Origin: Gnetum montanum
Taxonomy: Eukaryota; Streptophyta; Gnetopsida; Gnetales; Gnetaceae
Direction of reading: 5' to 3'
Assembly: GCA_015680685.1 (NCBI GenBank)
Contig: MNCI01036144.1
Coordinates: 626,803 to 690,802, forward strand
Length of the DNA stretch: 64,000 nt
Part shown: piece after piece, positions 38,001 to 47,130 of the stretch
Layout of the letters: every line of letters starts with the position of its first letter
Numbering within the stretch: the stretch's first letter is position 1
Made by a program: the position numbers and the translations under genes
Notes under the pieces: generated by a model
Database searches by the model: none
What the model was told of the DNA's origin: nothing
The model's input: the letters and a program-made list of their open reading frames with translations, nothing else

Positions 38001-38080
38001 CTGCATTAGAAAATAATTTTCTTAATGCCATGAAAAATGAATTTGAAATGTCAAATTTGGGAAAGGTGTCATACTTTTCA
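35071..38080 (+). repeat. 3-kb array, unit 6 (3010 bp), continuous with the copia 3' half
   Basis: Same layout; LTR start fragment at about 36385-36490. At 38081, where the other units jump back to the unit start, this unit continues in RT sequence. It therefore marks the original, unbroken side of the duplication breakpoint. Confidence 0.88.
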
Positions 38081-38905
38081 GGTTTTCAAGTTATCCAAAT
38101 ATCAAAATCAATTTTCATATGCCAAATGAAATTTTTCCAATCCTTAATTAAGAATTTTTGTATGAGTAATTGTAATCTCTCAGATACACCACTCTCCCTT
38201 GGTAGAAAACTCACCAAGGATGACACATCCTCATCCTTCAATCCTTCATTATACCATTCCCTTGTTGGTAGTTTCATGTATCTTTCCAATATTTGTCCAA
38301 ACATTTAATTTTTTGTAAATTCCTCTCTTGATTCATGCAAGATTTGCATAAATCACATTGAAAAGCTACAAAGCAAGTTTTATGATACTTGGAAACTATG
38401 ATAGATTTTGGGATCACATTTCATCAACATAGAAATTTCAAGATATGGAGATATATTGCAAACTAGGGAGGTGACCTTGAAGATCATAAATCAACTTCTA
38501 ATTTTTGTTTTTTCTTTGGTCCATCACTAATCTCCTAGGGATTAAAGAAGCAAACTACAATTACCCTCTTAACAGTTGAAGCAAAATACATAGCTACATC
38601 AAATGCTGCTACTCGGGCCATATGGATCCACTCCATTTTCACTAAAATGGAATATACACTTGAACCTCCCATTCTTTTATATTGTGATAGCACAAGTACT
38701 ATTACAATGGTGCACAATCCTATTCATGATAGGTGCTCCAAACACATAGATATCAAGCATCATCATCTCAAAATCTTAATCCAAGATAACATACTCATCC
38801 TAGAACATTGTGTAAATGAAGCACAAATAACAAGTATTTTTACCAAGATTCTGAGCCATGAGAAGTTTGAATCTTTCCAAGACTTCCTTGGAGTGGAACT
38901 TGTTA
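37425..38905 (+). pseudogene. copia RT and RNase H, the only copy with a C-terminal half
   Basis: The RT N-half is readable (VEKIKAHLVTKEYIQHQGRD, FAPISWMEFVRIFLAIAAQV, YQLEMVSTFLNRFLNEEV). It continues past the array breakpoint into QISKSIFICQMKFFQSLIKN, SDTPLSLGRKLTKDD and YHSLVGSFMYLS, the normal copia order. RNase H follows near 38390-38890: DFGITFHQHRNF, EAKYIATSNAATRAIWI, ILLYCDSTSTITMVHNP, CSKHIDIKHHHLK and IFTKILSHEKFESFQDFLGV. Stops and frameshifts occur (for example near 38306 and 38540). Integrase and protease are not recognisable upstream. The polypurine tract and LTR follow directly. Confidence 0.88.
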
Positions 38906-38912
38906 CCATCAT

Positions 38913-38935
38913 GGGGGAAGGGGATAGGGGAGGGG
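38913..38935 (+). other. copia polypurine tract
   Basis: A purine-only run apart from one T, directly upstream of the TG that opens the 3' LTR. This is the expected plus-strand primer site. Confidence 0.8.
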
Positions 38936-38937
38936 TT

Positions 38938-39312
38938 TGTGGAATATGATGACTAGATGTTCCACAAAAGAATTAGATAAATCTCATCCATAAATCTATA
39001 TTAAATAAGGTGAGATTATATTCAGATAATCCCTATCTAATCCCATGTTTAGTTCATCCCCTATTAAAAATATCCTTAAATAAGATGATAAGGATCATCA
39101 CCATGTTTTTCTACATTCATGCTTATCTTTCCAAATCCATTCTTGGGAGATCAAGGCCTATATAATTGTAGTAACACATATTTATTTGTAAGAGAGAATT
39201 TAAGAGAACTACAAGAGTGTGTTTGTTCTAACTAAGTTCTTTATTTTCTTTTAGCTTAGATCATAGATCTAGGGCCCCTTTAGATTCTTCAACCTTGTCA
39301 ATAGAATCAACA
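38938..39312 (+). repeat. copia 3' LTR (end approximate)
   Basis: It starts TGTGGAATATGATGA just after the polypurine tract. The first ~125 bp match the LTR start fragment present in all six array units. A likely end is ...GAATCAACA at 39312, giving about 375 bp; the end is uncertain because no complete second LTR is available. A LINE poly-T begins 27 bp further on. Confidence 0.75.
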
Positions 39313-39351
39313 TTATTAATAGATATTACCTCCATATCTTTTTTTTTTTTT

Positions 39352-39720
39352 GAGAAAATGTTCAGGATTGCATTATTAAAATTATGGTACACGAGTATAC
39401 AAGTACAAGCGGGGGAAACCAGGTGTGGCCCACCCTGACGGAAGAGGCCTCGGAGACCCACAAAAGATCAAACTCGGAGGACATCGAGCTGAGCCACCGA
39501 ACCAGAGAACCGTATAGATCTCAAAAACCCCAACAGGAGTAGGGAGTGCACCCCCAACAGGGGGGGCACACCCCCTAAACAAAAAAGAGGGAGGGGGAGA
39601 AAGGGGGGGGCGCACCCCCAGCAGGGGGGCTCACCCCCACCAGACAGACAAGACGACACTGACAGAAAAATGAGGGGGGGGGGAGCTAGGGGCGTGTCGA
39701 CAGCTGGCGACAGGCACACC
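39352..39720 (-). other. LINE 3' UTR, G/C-run rich
   Basis: On the plus strand this region alternates runs of 5-10 G with runs of 5-6 C (about 39540-39690), including gcaccccc-agcag-ggggggc-type inverted pairs. The RNA (minus-strand sense) could form hairpins or G-quadruplexes. Its place between the last reading frame and the poly-A marks it as the 3' UTR. Confidence 0.65.
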
Positions 39721-39729
39721 GAGGCAGCT

Positions 39730-40967
39730 CTAGCTCATGAAGCAGGTCCAGGGTGGCGCGATGCTCTCAGTGTCCACAAAGTTAGCAGCTTGTTGGAAAC
39801 CCTGCATAAGAGCCTCGCGCCTGCTCCGGTCCGCCGAGGAGGATCCCGCGTGAGGGTGGAATCTAGCGGACGTGCGCCAGATGTGTCATCTGAGCTCCCC
39901 CTTGGAGCTCGCACAGCTAATGCCTAAAATGCTATACGGGCAGTGCCCCCCCCCCTTGAGCCACTGGCGGGCGCTGTGCTGATGTGCCCGGTCGACTTGT
40001 CGTTTCTGTTGCTCTTCCTCCTCCTGCAGGCGTTCCTGCTCCTCCCGGGCCGCCGCCTCCTGGGCCTGATGAGCCGCCTCCTCCTGACACAGCTCCTCCC
40101 TGATTCGGTCCAGGAGCTCATCCGTGAGTTAGGCCCGCAAGGTCTCCATCGTGAGCGTATGCTGCTTGTTCAGCTGTTGTGCTTGTTCCTGAATTTGGGC
40201 TTCGTGGTCAGCCTGCCACTGGGCCAGGGTCTCGGTCCATCGAAGCTCCGAAGTCTGGCGCTCGACTGCCCGAGCCTCAGCGACCGCCTATTGAAGCTAC
40301 GCCTCCCAACTCGGGGGGCGCTGGGGGGGTCAGGAGGGGGGCAGGATTGCGACGGGAACGGTGCCCCCAGGAAAGATTGAAAGCGGCCCGCCGCTGTTGA
40401 GTGGGCGGGGTGGAGGAAGTGGGGGAGGCAGGGGGTCTGCGAGATAACCCTAGTGGGGGCAGAGGACGGGCCCGGCTCCCCCTGCTCCCCCGCCCCCCGC
40501 CACAAAGCTAAAATAAGCCCTGAGTGGCGCCCACGCCGCTGAAGGTGGAGGGCCTCGAGGAAGAAACGCAGCAGGTTAACCTGGGTGCCATCCTTCAAGC
40601 ACCTTAGGAAAGTAAAATGTAGCTCCTGGAGCTTGGACACATTACTCGATTGGACAAAAAAGCATTCGACCAAGGCGGCAGCGTGAGCCCAGAGGCACGG
40701 GAGGGAGGTCCGAGGGACCTGACGGCTCTGCGTTCTCGGGGAAAGCCCCTCGAAGAAGGTCGCCGAGTTATGGAGGCCGCGGGAGGTTGGTAGGATGACC
40801 TCCCTAGGGGCCGGGACCCCCAAGTAGGTGGCCAGGGCTGCCTCCGTCAGGCGAATTTCTCGACCTTGGAAGTGGGTCTGATCACCATGCCAGTTAGTAA
40901 AGAAGGAGTTGCCAGCAAGGTCAGGGTCCTCGACCAGCCGCTGCAGTAGGGCGGCCCAACCGCACTA
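39730..40967 (-). pseudogene. downstream/extended ORF of the second LINE, unidentified, coiled-coil C-terminus
   Basis: Directly past a TAG at 40965, in the same frame as ORF2, the minus strand reads CGWAALLQRLVED, NSFFTNWHGDQTHFQGREIR, LTEAALATYLGVP and VPRTSLPCLWAHAAALVECF, a globular-looking domain. A Pro/Gly-rich stretch follows. In another frame (about 40290-39950) there is a Gln/Glu/Ala-rich segment with LAQWQADHEAQIQEQAQQL and EEAAHQAQEAAAREEQERLQ, a clear coiled coil. A last piece (QGFQQAANFVDTESIAPPW) ends at a stop at 39730. I do not recognise the family with confidence. Stops inside fit CAG or CAA to TAG or TAA. It lies upstream of the poly-A, so it seems part of the LINE RNA. Confidence 0.6.
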
Positions 40968-42331
40968 ACAGACCATCCGCCACAGCTCCTCGTCCACCTG
41001 GTAGGCGCCGCAGTCAGGCTCGTACGTCAGCGTCTTCCCCATAGCAGCCGCAATCTCACGCCACACTCTGCAGGTCTGCTGGATAAGTTGCTGGGGGGAG
41101 GGGGTAGCCGCCCGTGCAAAGACCGTACAATTCCGCGTCTTCCAGGCGTGCCACAGCAGCAGCGCCGCCCAGGAGTCACCATCAAACCACCGCGGGGGGG
41201 GGGGGGGGGCCTTCTGCATGCATGCCAAGTGGTGCTCATGCAGGGGCAGTCATAGATGAAGTGGTTGAGGGTCTCGGGTCCATGGCCACAACGTGGACAC
41301 GTGGGGTCCTGCAGGATGTTACGCTGCTGCAAAAACACATGCACGGGGAGCGCGGCGAATTTGAGCGTCTAGAGAAAGATTTTGACTTTCTCGGGAAGCC
41401 GCCCATGCCAGACCGCCAGCCAGCCATCCTCAGGGGGATATTTATGGATCAAGATGGCGCGCGGCTCGAGATGGATCCAGTTCAGACTCAACATACGCTG
41501 CACGTGCCGACAGATGGACAGCCAAGGCCTCGAAACATGTGATCCAGATAGCCAGAGCATGTACTTTCGGTGAATGATATGGGCCCACTGACTACACTCC
41601 CCCCGAGCCCGAGTGAGCCAGTTGACCAGCCGCTGTTGCCTCATCGCACACTCATCCTCAAAAGTCGTGACCCCCCCAACCCTCCTGTTGTACGAGGATG
41701 GGCTACGCGCTGCCAATTGACAAGATGGAGTTTGCTCCCCCCTTTGCCCCCCCCCCCCACCACATGAAACTGCGAATCCTAGCATTGATCTGGTGGATGA
41801 TGGCCGCAGGGGGCTCGACAACCGCCACCACAAAGCGCGTGGTGGCTGCAAGGGTCCCAGTGGCCATGAGGAGGCGACCCTTGCACGAAAGAAAACGGTT
41901 GGCCCAGTGATTGATGCGGTACTCAAGCTTGGCTAGGAGGGGGATCCAAGTATTGTTCCGCCCCCACTAGAACAGCGGGATACCCAGGTAGGTATCGGTG
42001 GTCTTCCTGAGTTGCACGTTTAGAATTTGTGTAACCCGGTTCTGCACCTGCAGGTCCACATTGATGAAGTGCGCCGCTGACTTGGTGCGGTTGATTTCTA
42101 AGCCTAACTCAGCGGCCAATCTGGTCAGGGCTAGGTTGATACACCGGGCCTGTGGGACCGCCGCTCGGCTGAGAAGCATGGTATCGTCAGCATAGTGTTC
42201 AACCCGGTAGGCCACCCCCGAGGTGCCGCAGTAGGATTGCATGAGGTCCATGGCAATGATGAAAAGCAAGGGGGAGAGGGGGTCGCCTTGCCTCAGACCA
42301 CGACCTGGGCATATCTTGACCAATAGTTGCA
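40968..42331 (-). pseudogene. LINE ORF2 C-terminal part: RT palm to zf-RVT
   Basis: The frame opens inside RT with ICPGRGLRQGDPLSPLLFI, then HYADDTMLLSRAAVPQAR (catalytic YADD at 42183-42194), LGLEINRTKSA and TDTYLGIPLF. After stops and frame changes around 41940-41700 it reads VWHGRLPEKVKIFL and a zf-RVT zinc finger with CPRCGHGPETLNHFIYDC (about 41235-41290; C-x2-C-x8-H-x4-C). It then reads ALLLWHAWKTRNCTVFARA and CRVWREIAAAMGKTL before the TAG at 40965. Endonuclease and the N-terminal half of RT are missing through 5' truncation. Confidence 0.88.
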
Positions 42332-43601
42332 AATGAATTATTAGGAGTTAAAATATTTTGAACATATTATTCATTCTTAAGATTTGATGTGTAATCACTA
42401 ATAGATAAACTTACATGATGTTTTTTATTATGAAGAACAATTTGGAAACCATTTAAATTAATAATAAGTTTTGATTAGACCTTAAGAACAAATATTTATT
42501 TCCTCTTAGTCATTAAATAATTCTTTAAAATTAATTTAGATAAAACCTTTCTAAAAGGTACATTTTGTTGAATAGTAGTAAAACAAAATAGTGGGTTAAT
42601 TGTTGAAACATTTGCAAAAGAAATTATTGTATGATCTATAGCATCTATAAAAAAAGCCTTAGCAAGATCTACAAAACTTGTAGAAGAAACCTTGGTAGTG
42701 TTTTTACAATCAATCTTGAAAAACCTTCCCTCTAATGTAAAAAAAGGATCAGACCTTGCTCTTCTTCAAAAACACTTTCACAGGTTTTCACTTCTTACTC
42801 TTGTGAAAAGAAGGAGAAAAATCTTTCTAAATAAATAAGAATACATTAATCATAAATAATAAAAAAATTAGAATAAAAGTTGAAAAATTTCTATTCTTAA
42901 GCCTCAAAAACCAAAAAAAAAATACCTTGTAAAAGTAAATTTAATTATTCAACTTTCCTTGAAAACTTTTTTGCTTGAAGCTATAGCTAAAAAGTAACAT
43001 CTTTAAAAATATGATATTTAACTCCTTAAGAGAGATCATAGTTATGCTCTTACTACTATAAAATAATTGCACACCAAAGATTCCAAATAGAGTAGAGAAG
43101 AAGTAGTAGAAGAAACTTCTAAATGCAAAGAAAGAAAGTAGATAAAGTATGTTGATTATCAAGAATGACTTCATTGATGCTTAGTTGAAAGTTATAAATT
43201 TTGAATATCTATTACCTAGAATTTTGAGCAATAGGACACTTTAAAAAGACATTGAGAAAATGAATCTTCACTACCACGAAGAGGACATTGAGGAAAAATA
43301 ATTCTCATTAATTTAAGATGACTGCTAATAGAAAGACCTTAATAAATAAGACATCATAACAAAATATGAATGCTAGGAAAGGTAGAAGTTCTCTAAATAT
43401 CTTTCATTTTCCTCATCCAATCTTGCATTTATCACTAGGAGTGATTGTAAGGTGCTTGTTTCACATGTTATAAGACTTAGATTTCAGCCTTCACATAACC
43501 ACTTAATAGATGTTAAGCTTTTACTCATCTACAAATTCTTTTAGGATCCCTACCTTAGTTAGATGAGCATTATGTCTCTAGGTGATGATCTTTTATGTAG
43601 T
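42332..43601. other. AT-rich DNA without recognisable gene
   Basis: Only short, composition-driven reading frames. It lies between the second LINE and the gypsy-type LTR. Confidence 0.55.
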
Positions 43602-44618
43602 TGATGAGATTTTATATATCAGGTAGTTGAGTCATGGGAACATCATAAAATATTATTTTATCAAATGTATCAATTGGTTGAGATATTTTAGATGCTACAT
43701 TGCATTTGTGTTGTAGCATCCCTATTGGTGTGTTTCAGTTGGCTACTACATCATAGATGCTATATCACATCTACTATAACTTAGTTGCATCAACACATCC
43801 TCATTGACACATCCCCATCAATGCATCCCTCTTAATGTAAAAAAATTCTTTAATGCATCCCCATTGATGCAATGCATGTATTTGCTTATAAATATGTGAG
43901 CACTCACTGCATATTTATCACCATTTGATTAATAGTATAGTCAAACTCTTGTAGTTTTATTTTGTAATCTTAGAAAACATTTAGTAAGTGCCCATAGTGT
44001 GGGTTTAAGTCAATTGTACAGAGCCTTATTAGAGTGGCATTGTACCTAGACACATTCCATGAATGATAATAAGATCAACATTGATTCCTATCCATTGGAG
44101 CATTTTAACTTAGAATAGATTTACTTTTAATGTAATATATTTTTCATGTAATTAGTTAATATTTACATTTCCATGCATGTTACTCAATTGGCATAGAAAG
44201 AGCAACCGATTTTAAGCATAAGCACATACTCACTTGGTAATCTCAACAACATAACACTTGATAATCCTAGTAGTGGGTATGTGAGTTCAGGATCTGTACA
44301 ACAATCTAGCAATGAACACTCATCATCCTTAAGATAGTTTAGGATTCATATTCTTATTATTAATTAGTTTAAATAATCAAATTATACATGATTATTCAAT
44401 TAGTTCAAGGGACATACAACATCAATAATCAAATGCCTCACATTGGACTAAACCATACATGACAAAAATACAACTAGTCTAAGTGAGAAGACAACAACTT
44501 GTGATCAAGGCTTAACAATCTAGATACCACACTAGTTCCATCTATGAAATTTGATTGAATTGCACATGAATGCTTATGATTCATATGGTTGGATGTAGGG
44601 GGTATCTGCTACTTATCA
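43602..44618 (+). repeat. gypsy-type 5' LTR (1017 bp)
   Basis: Colinear with 49803-50913 over its length. It opens tgatgagattttatat and closes acttatca. U3 contains a cluster of aatgcatcc/attgatgca words, then the TATA box. The 3' LTR is about 94 bp longer owing to indels, so the pair is old. Confidence 0.85.
43887..43893 (+). promoter_or_regulatory. TATA box of the 5' LTR
   Basis: tataaat in gcttataaatatgtgagca; the same context recurs at 50157-50163 in the 3' LTR and, weaker (tataact), in the partial LTR at about 59060. Confidence 0.6.
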
Positions 44619-44814
44619 TTGATGCCATTGTAGGGGATTGAACTTGGGTTACCTATGTGACAAGCAAAAATACTCATCACTATGCTATAATAACCTATGA
44701 TTAAGGCTTAACAATCTAGATACCATATTATTTCCATCCACAAAATTTGACCAAATTGTATATGAATGCATGTTATTCATATGGTTGGGTGTAGGGGGTA
44801 CTTATTTCTCATCA
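44503..44814 (+). repeat. tandem copy of the LTR 3' end around a tRNA-derived segment
   Basis: The last 116 bp of the 5' LTR (44503-44618) recur at 44699-44814, offset 196 bp. Both begin gat-aaggcttaacaatcta and end atca. The 80 bp between them are almost entirely the tRNA-Asp complement. Confidence 0.88.
44620..44694 (-). pseudogene. complete tRNA-Asp copy (reverse-transcribed primer tRNA)
   Basis: On the minus strand these 75 bases align without a gap to plant tRNA-Asp(GTC) plus CCA. Box A reads TAGCATAGTGATGAG, the anticodon loop TTGTCAC keeps GTC, and box B reads AGTTCAATCCC. About 54 of 75 positions agree with the tRNA sequence as I recall it, and nearly all differences are transitions. 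The first 18 plus-strand bases are the LTR primer-binding site, one base after the LTR end. It is decayed and is not a working tRNA gene. The position argues that the primer itself was copied. Confidence 0.8.
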
Positions 44815-44815
44815 T

Positions 44816-44833
44816 TGATACCATTGCTATGGA
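44816..44833 (+). other. second primer-binding site (tRNA-Asp type)
   Basis: tgataccattgctatgga follows the second LTR-end copy by one base, as the first site does at 44620-44637. It is degenerate relative to the tRNA-Asp 3' end, mainly by transitions. Confidence 0.65.
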
Positions 44834-44989
44834 TGGTGCTAGTGATCTAGATTAGTTATGTTATTAATGATCAATGTTCAAGCATTAACAATTTATCTTT
44901 TTGAAAATATTAATATTTTAAGTCACATATATTATTAATTAAAAAATATCTCCTTCACGTAAATCCAATAATCCATCACATTATGAAAA

Positions 44990-47130
44990 CACTAATAGGA
45001 GAAATGATAGGATCTATATTGAAGAAAATTAAAGTGAAAAACTACAAGTAGGGGTTTCATATGCTCATGTAGACCCTTCCTACATTCAACTCATATAGAC
45101 AATCCTAGAGGAAATGAAGTTCTAGAATAAGGAGGACCTCAAGGCTTAGGACCTCCTCCAAACCTAGAAGAGATAAATCAAGGAACCATAGGGGAAGATA
45201 TAGGAGCAATGGTGATTCTTCCAGTTCATCATCTTCCTCTTCATCTTCAATGTCTAGTTCTAATGAAGATGAACATAGGTATAGAAATAGAGATAGAAAT
45301 GAAAATCACAGATAAGATACTAGGTATCTAATGAAGCATAGAAGAGATTATCATAATCAGATGAATAGAAGTAGAGATTAGCACTACAACATGTTTGATG
45401 ATGATGAACCCTGGTTGGCTACTAGAAGTATGATATAGAGCATGAAGGTAATTAGAATACCCCACGTGCATCAAATGGAAAGCAGCATTAAATGGCTTAA
45501 TATGAATAACATTCCTAAATTTGAGGGAGGCTATAATTCTAATCAAAAAAAATCATTTACAAGCCTTCCATGATGTCTGTACCTTGCAAAATATTAAAAG
45601 TAAGTGGTAAAAGCTTAAGCTCTTTCCTAGGACACTAGTAGAAGAAGCTAAAAGTTGGTATAGATCATTGGAACTAGATTCAATCCATCAGTGGTCCATA
45701 ATTCTTGAGCTCTTTAATGGAAAATACCAAACCTATGAAAAGTGTCTAATCTAAAAAACAAATTCAAGGGTGGAAACAAGAAAACCATGAATCCTAGGAT
45801 GTAGCCTTGGATAGATACTAGTCTCTACTACATAGATGTCCAAGCCATGTTTTTTCTTAAAATGATCAACTTCTTCACATCATAGATGAGCTTCATAACA
45901 AAACAAGGGATACCCTTGGGATTTATGACCAAGGATGATTATTAGAATTGAGAGTCCTTCAGATATAAAGGCTAATAGAATAGGTGGCTAAAGAAGAAGG
46001 AGAGTTGTGTAAAGGAAGAGCATAGAGGAATATAACTAGGACCCAACTCTTCAAAAGAAGAAGGTTCATATTTATGATTAGGAAAAAGAGGCAGCTCTTG
46101 ATGAGTTGATTTCACATAAAACCTTGCTAATACAAAATTTTATTGTTGAGATTGAAGGAATGGTAGATAAGATGTGGGAATTGATGGAAGAAAAATTTAT
46201 AACCAATTTGAAAATCATAGAGGAGAAGGTAAAGAAAGTAGGATACAGTAATTAAGATAAGAAGGAGAAAAAGAACAAAGAAACAAGAACACTTATTGGC
46301 AAAAAGGAAAAACAATTATATCAGAAGAGTTTTTAGACTCAAATACAGAGGAGGATGATAGATGTCACATCTATCAATATGAACATCCAAATAACTATTT
46401 CCTAGTTATGTTACATCTACAAGAGTCTAGAGCTTTTTCTTTGAATCCTAAGTTCATAAAAAAGCAAATGCTTAGGAGATTACCTTATCCACAAGATAAT
46501 TATAGACATTCCTACAACCAATTGTACTATTTTAGTGGGACTTATGATCAACATCAAGACTACTATCAATCACAATGGTAAAACCCATAATCATGGGGGA
46601 TGCCATCAACAAATCAAAAATACCCTTATCACTAGATGAACCCTTATGGATACTATGTTCAACAACATATTTCTCCAAATTTTCTACTTCCTTTGCCTAA
46701 AATCACTACTACTACTCTCTTGAATATCATCAATCTACAACATCTCCCATGGGATCACCATCTTGTGCCTCTTATCCTCTATCACATCCTCAATACTCTC
46801 ATACTTCCCTCCAACATATGGCACCATCAACAATGTAGGAAGGATTAGCACCACAACCACAATAGAAGAATGCCACTTGTGCTGTGAACATACAAGTGAA
46901 TGATAATGTTAGTAGATCTCAAAAAAAAATCTTCGATACATCCTTCCTTGAAGATAGTTCCCACACATGTGAATAAAACTACTATATTTGCTAGCTCATT
47001 ATAACTAGTGCAAGGGTAATCTAGTGCAACCCCCACCCTCACAAAAATAATGTCTACTAATCCTATGAAAAAGCCAACAACCATTACCACTCCAACACAA
47101 ACCATAAAAGATGAACCTATCATTGTGGAG
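44990..47130 (+). pseudogene. gypsy-type gag remnant
   Basis: Near 45190-45300 there is a Ser-rich then Arg/Asn-rich stretch. Near 45490-45540 it reads SSIKWLNMNNIPKFEGGY, and at about 45608-45710 KLKLFPRTLVEEAKSWYRSL followed by ELDSIHQW. This is the retrotransposon gag core pattern (LFP-L---A--W---L---SI--W). Farther on (46480-46900) come Tyr/Gln/Pro-rich segments. Many stops and frame changes are present. Gag would form the particle that packages element RNA. No zinc knuckle was clear. Confidence 0.65.

Larger units (their letters stand above)
39339..42331 (-). mobile_element. second LINE family, 5'-truncated, minus strand
   Basis: A GC-rich block begins with a 13-nt poly-T (39339-39351), i.e. 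a minus-strand poly-A tail, and ends abruptly at about 42331 inside the RT domain, as 5'-truncated LINE insertions do. It encodes the same kind of ORF2 as the LINE at 4655 but differs clearly in sequence, so it is a different family of the same clade. No convincing target-site duplication was found. It lies 27 bp from the copia LTR end. Confidence 0.88.

Noticed and set aside
39670-42195. Plus-strand frames of 60-145 codons inside the second LINE
   Set aside because: Shadows of the minus-strand frames; no family resemblance.
39313-42360. Target-site duplication for the second LINE
   Set aside because: Both flanks contain attatta, but no longer match adjoins the poly-T and the 5' end; too common in AT-rich DNA.
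44620-44694. Functional tRNA-Asp gene
   Set aside because: About 21 differences break several stem pairs, and its position in PBS register beside an LTR explains it as a primer copy.
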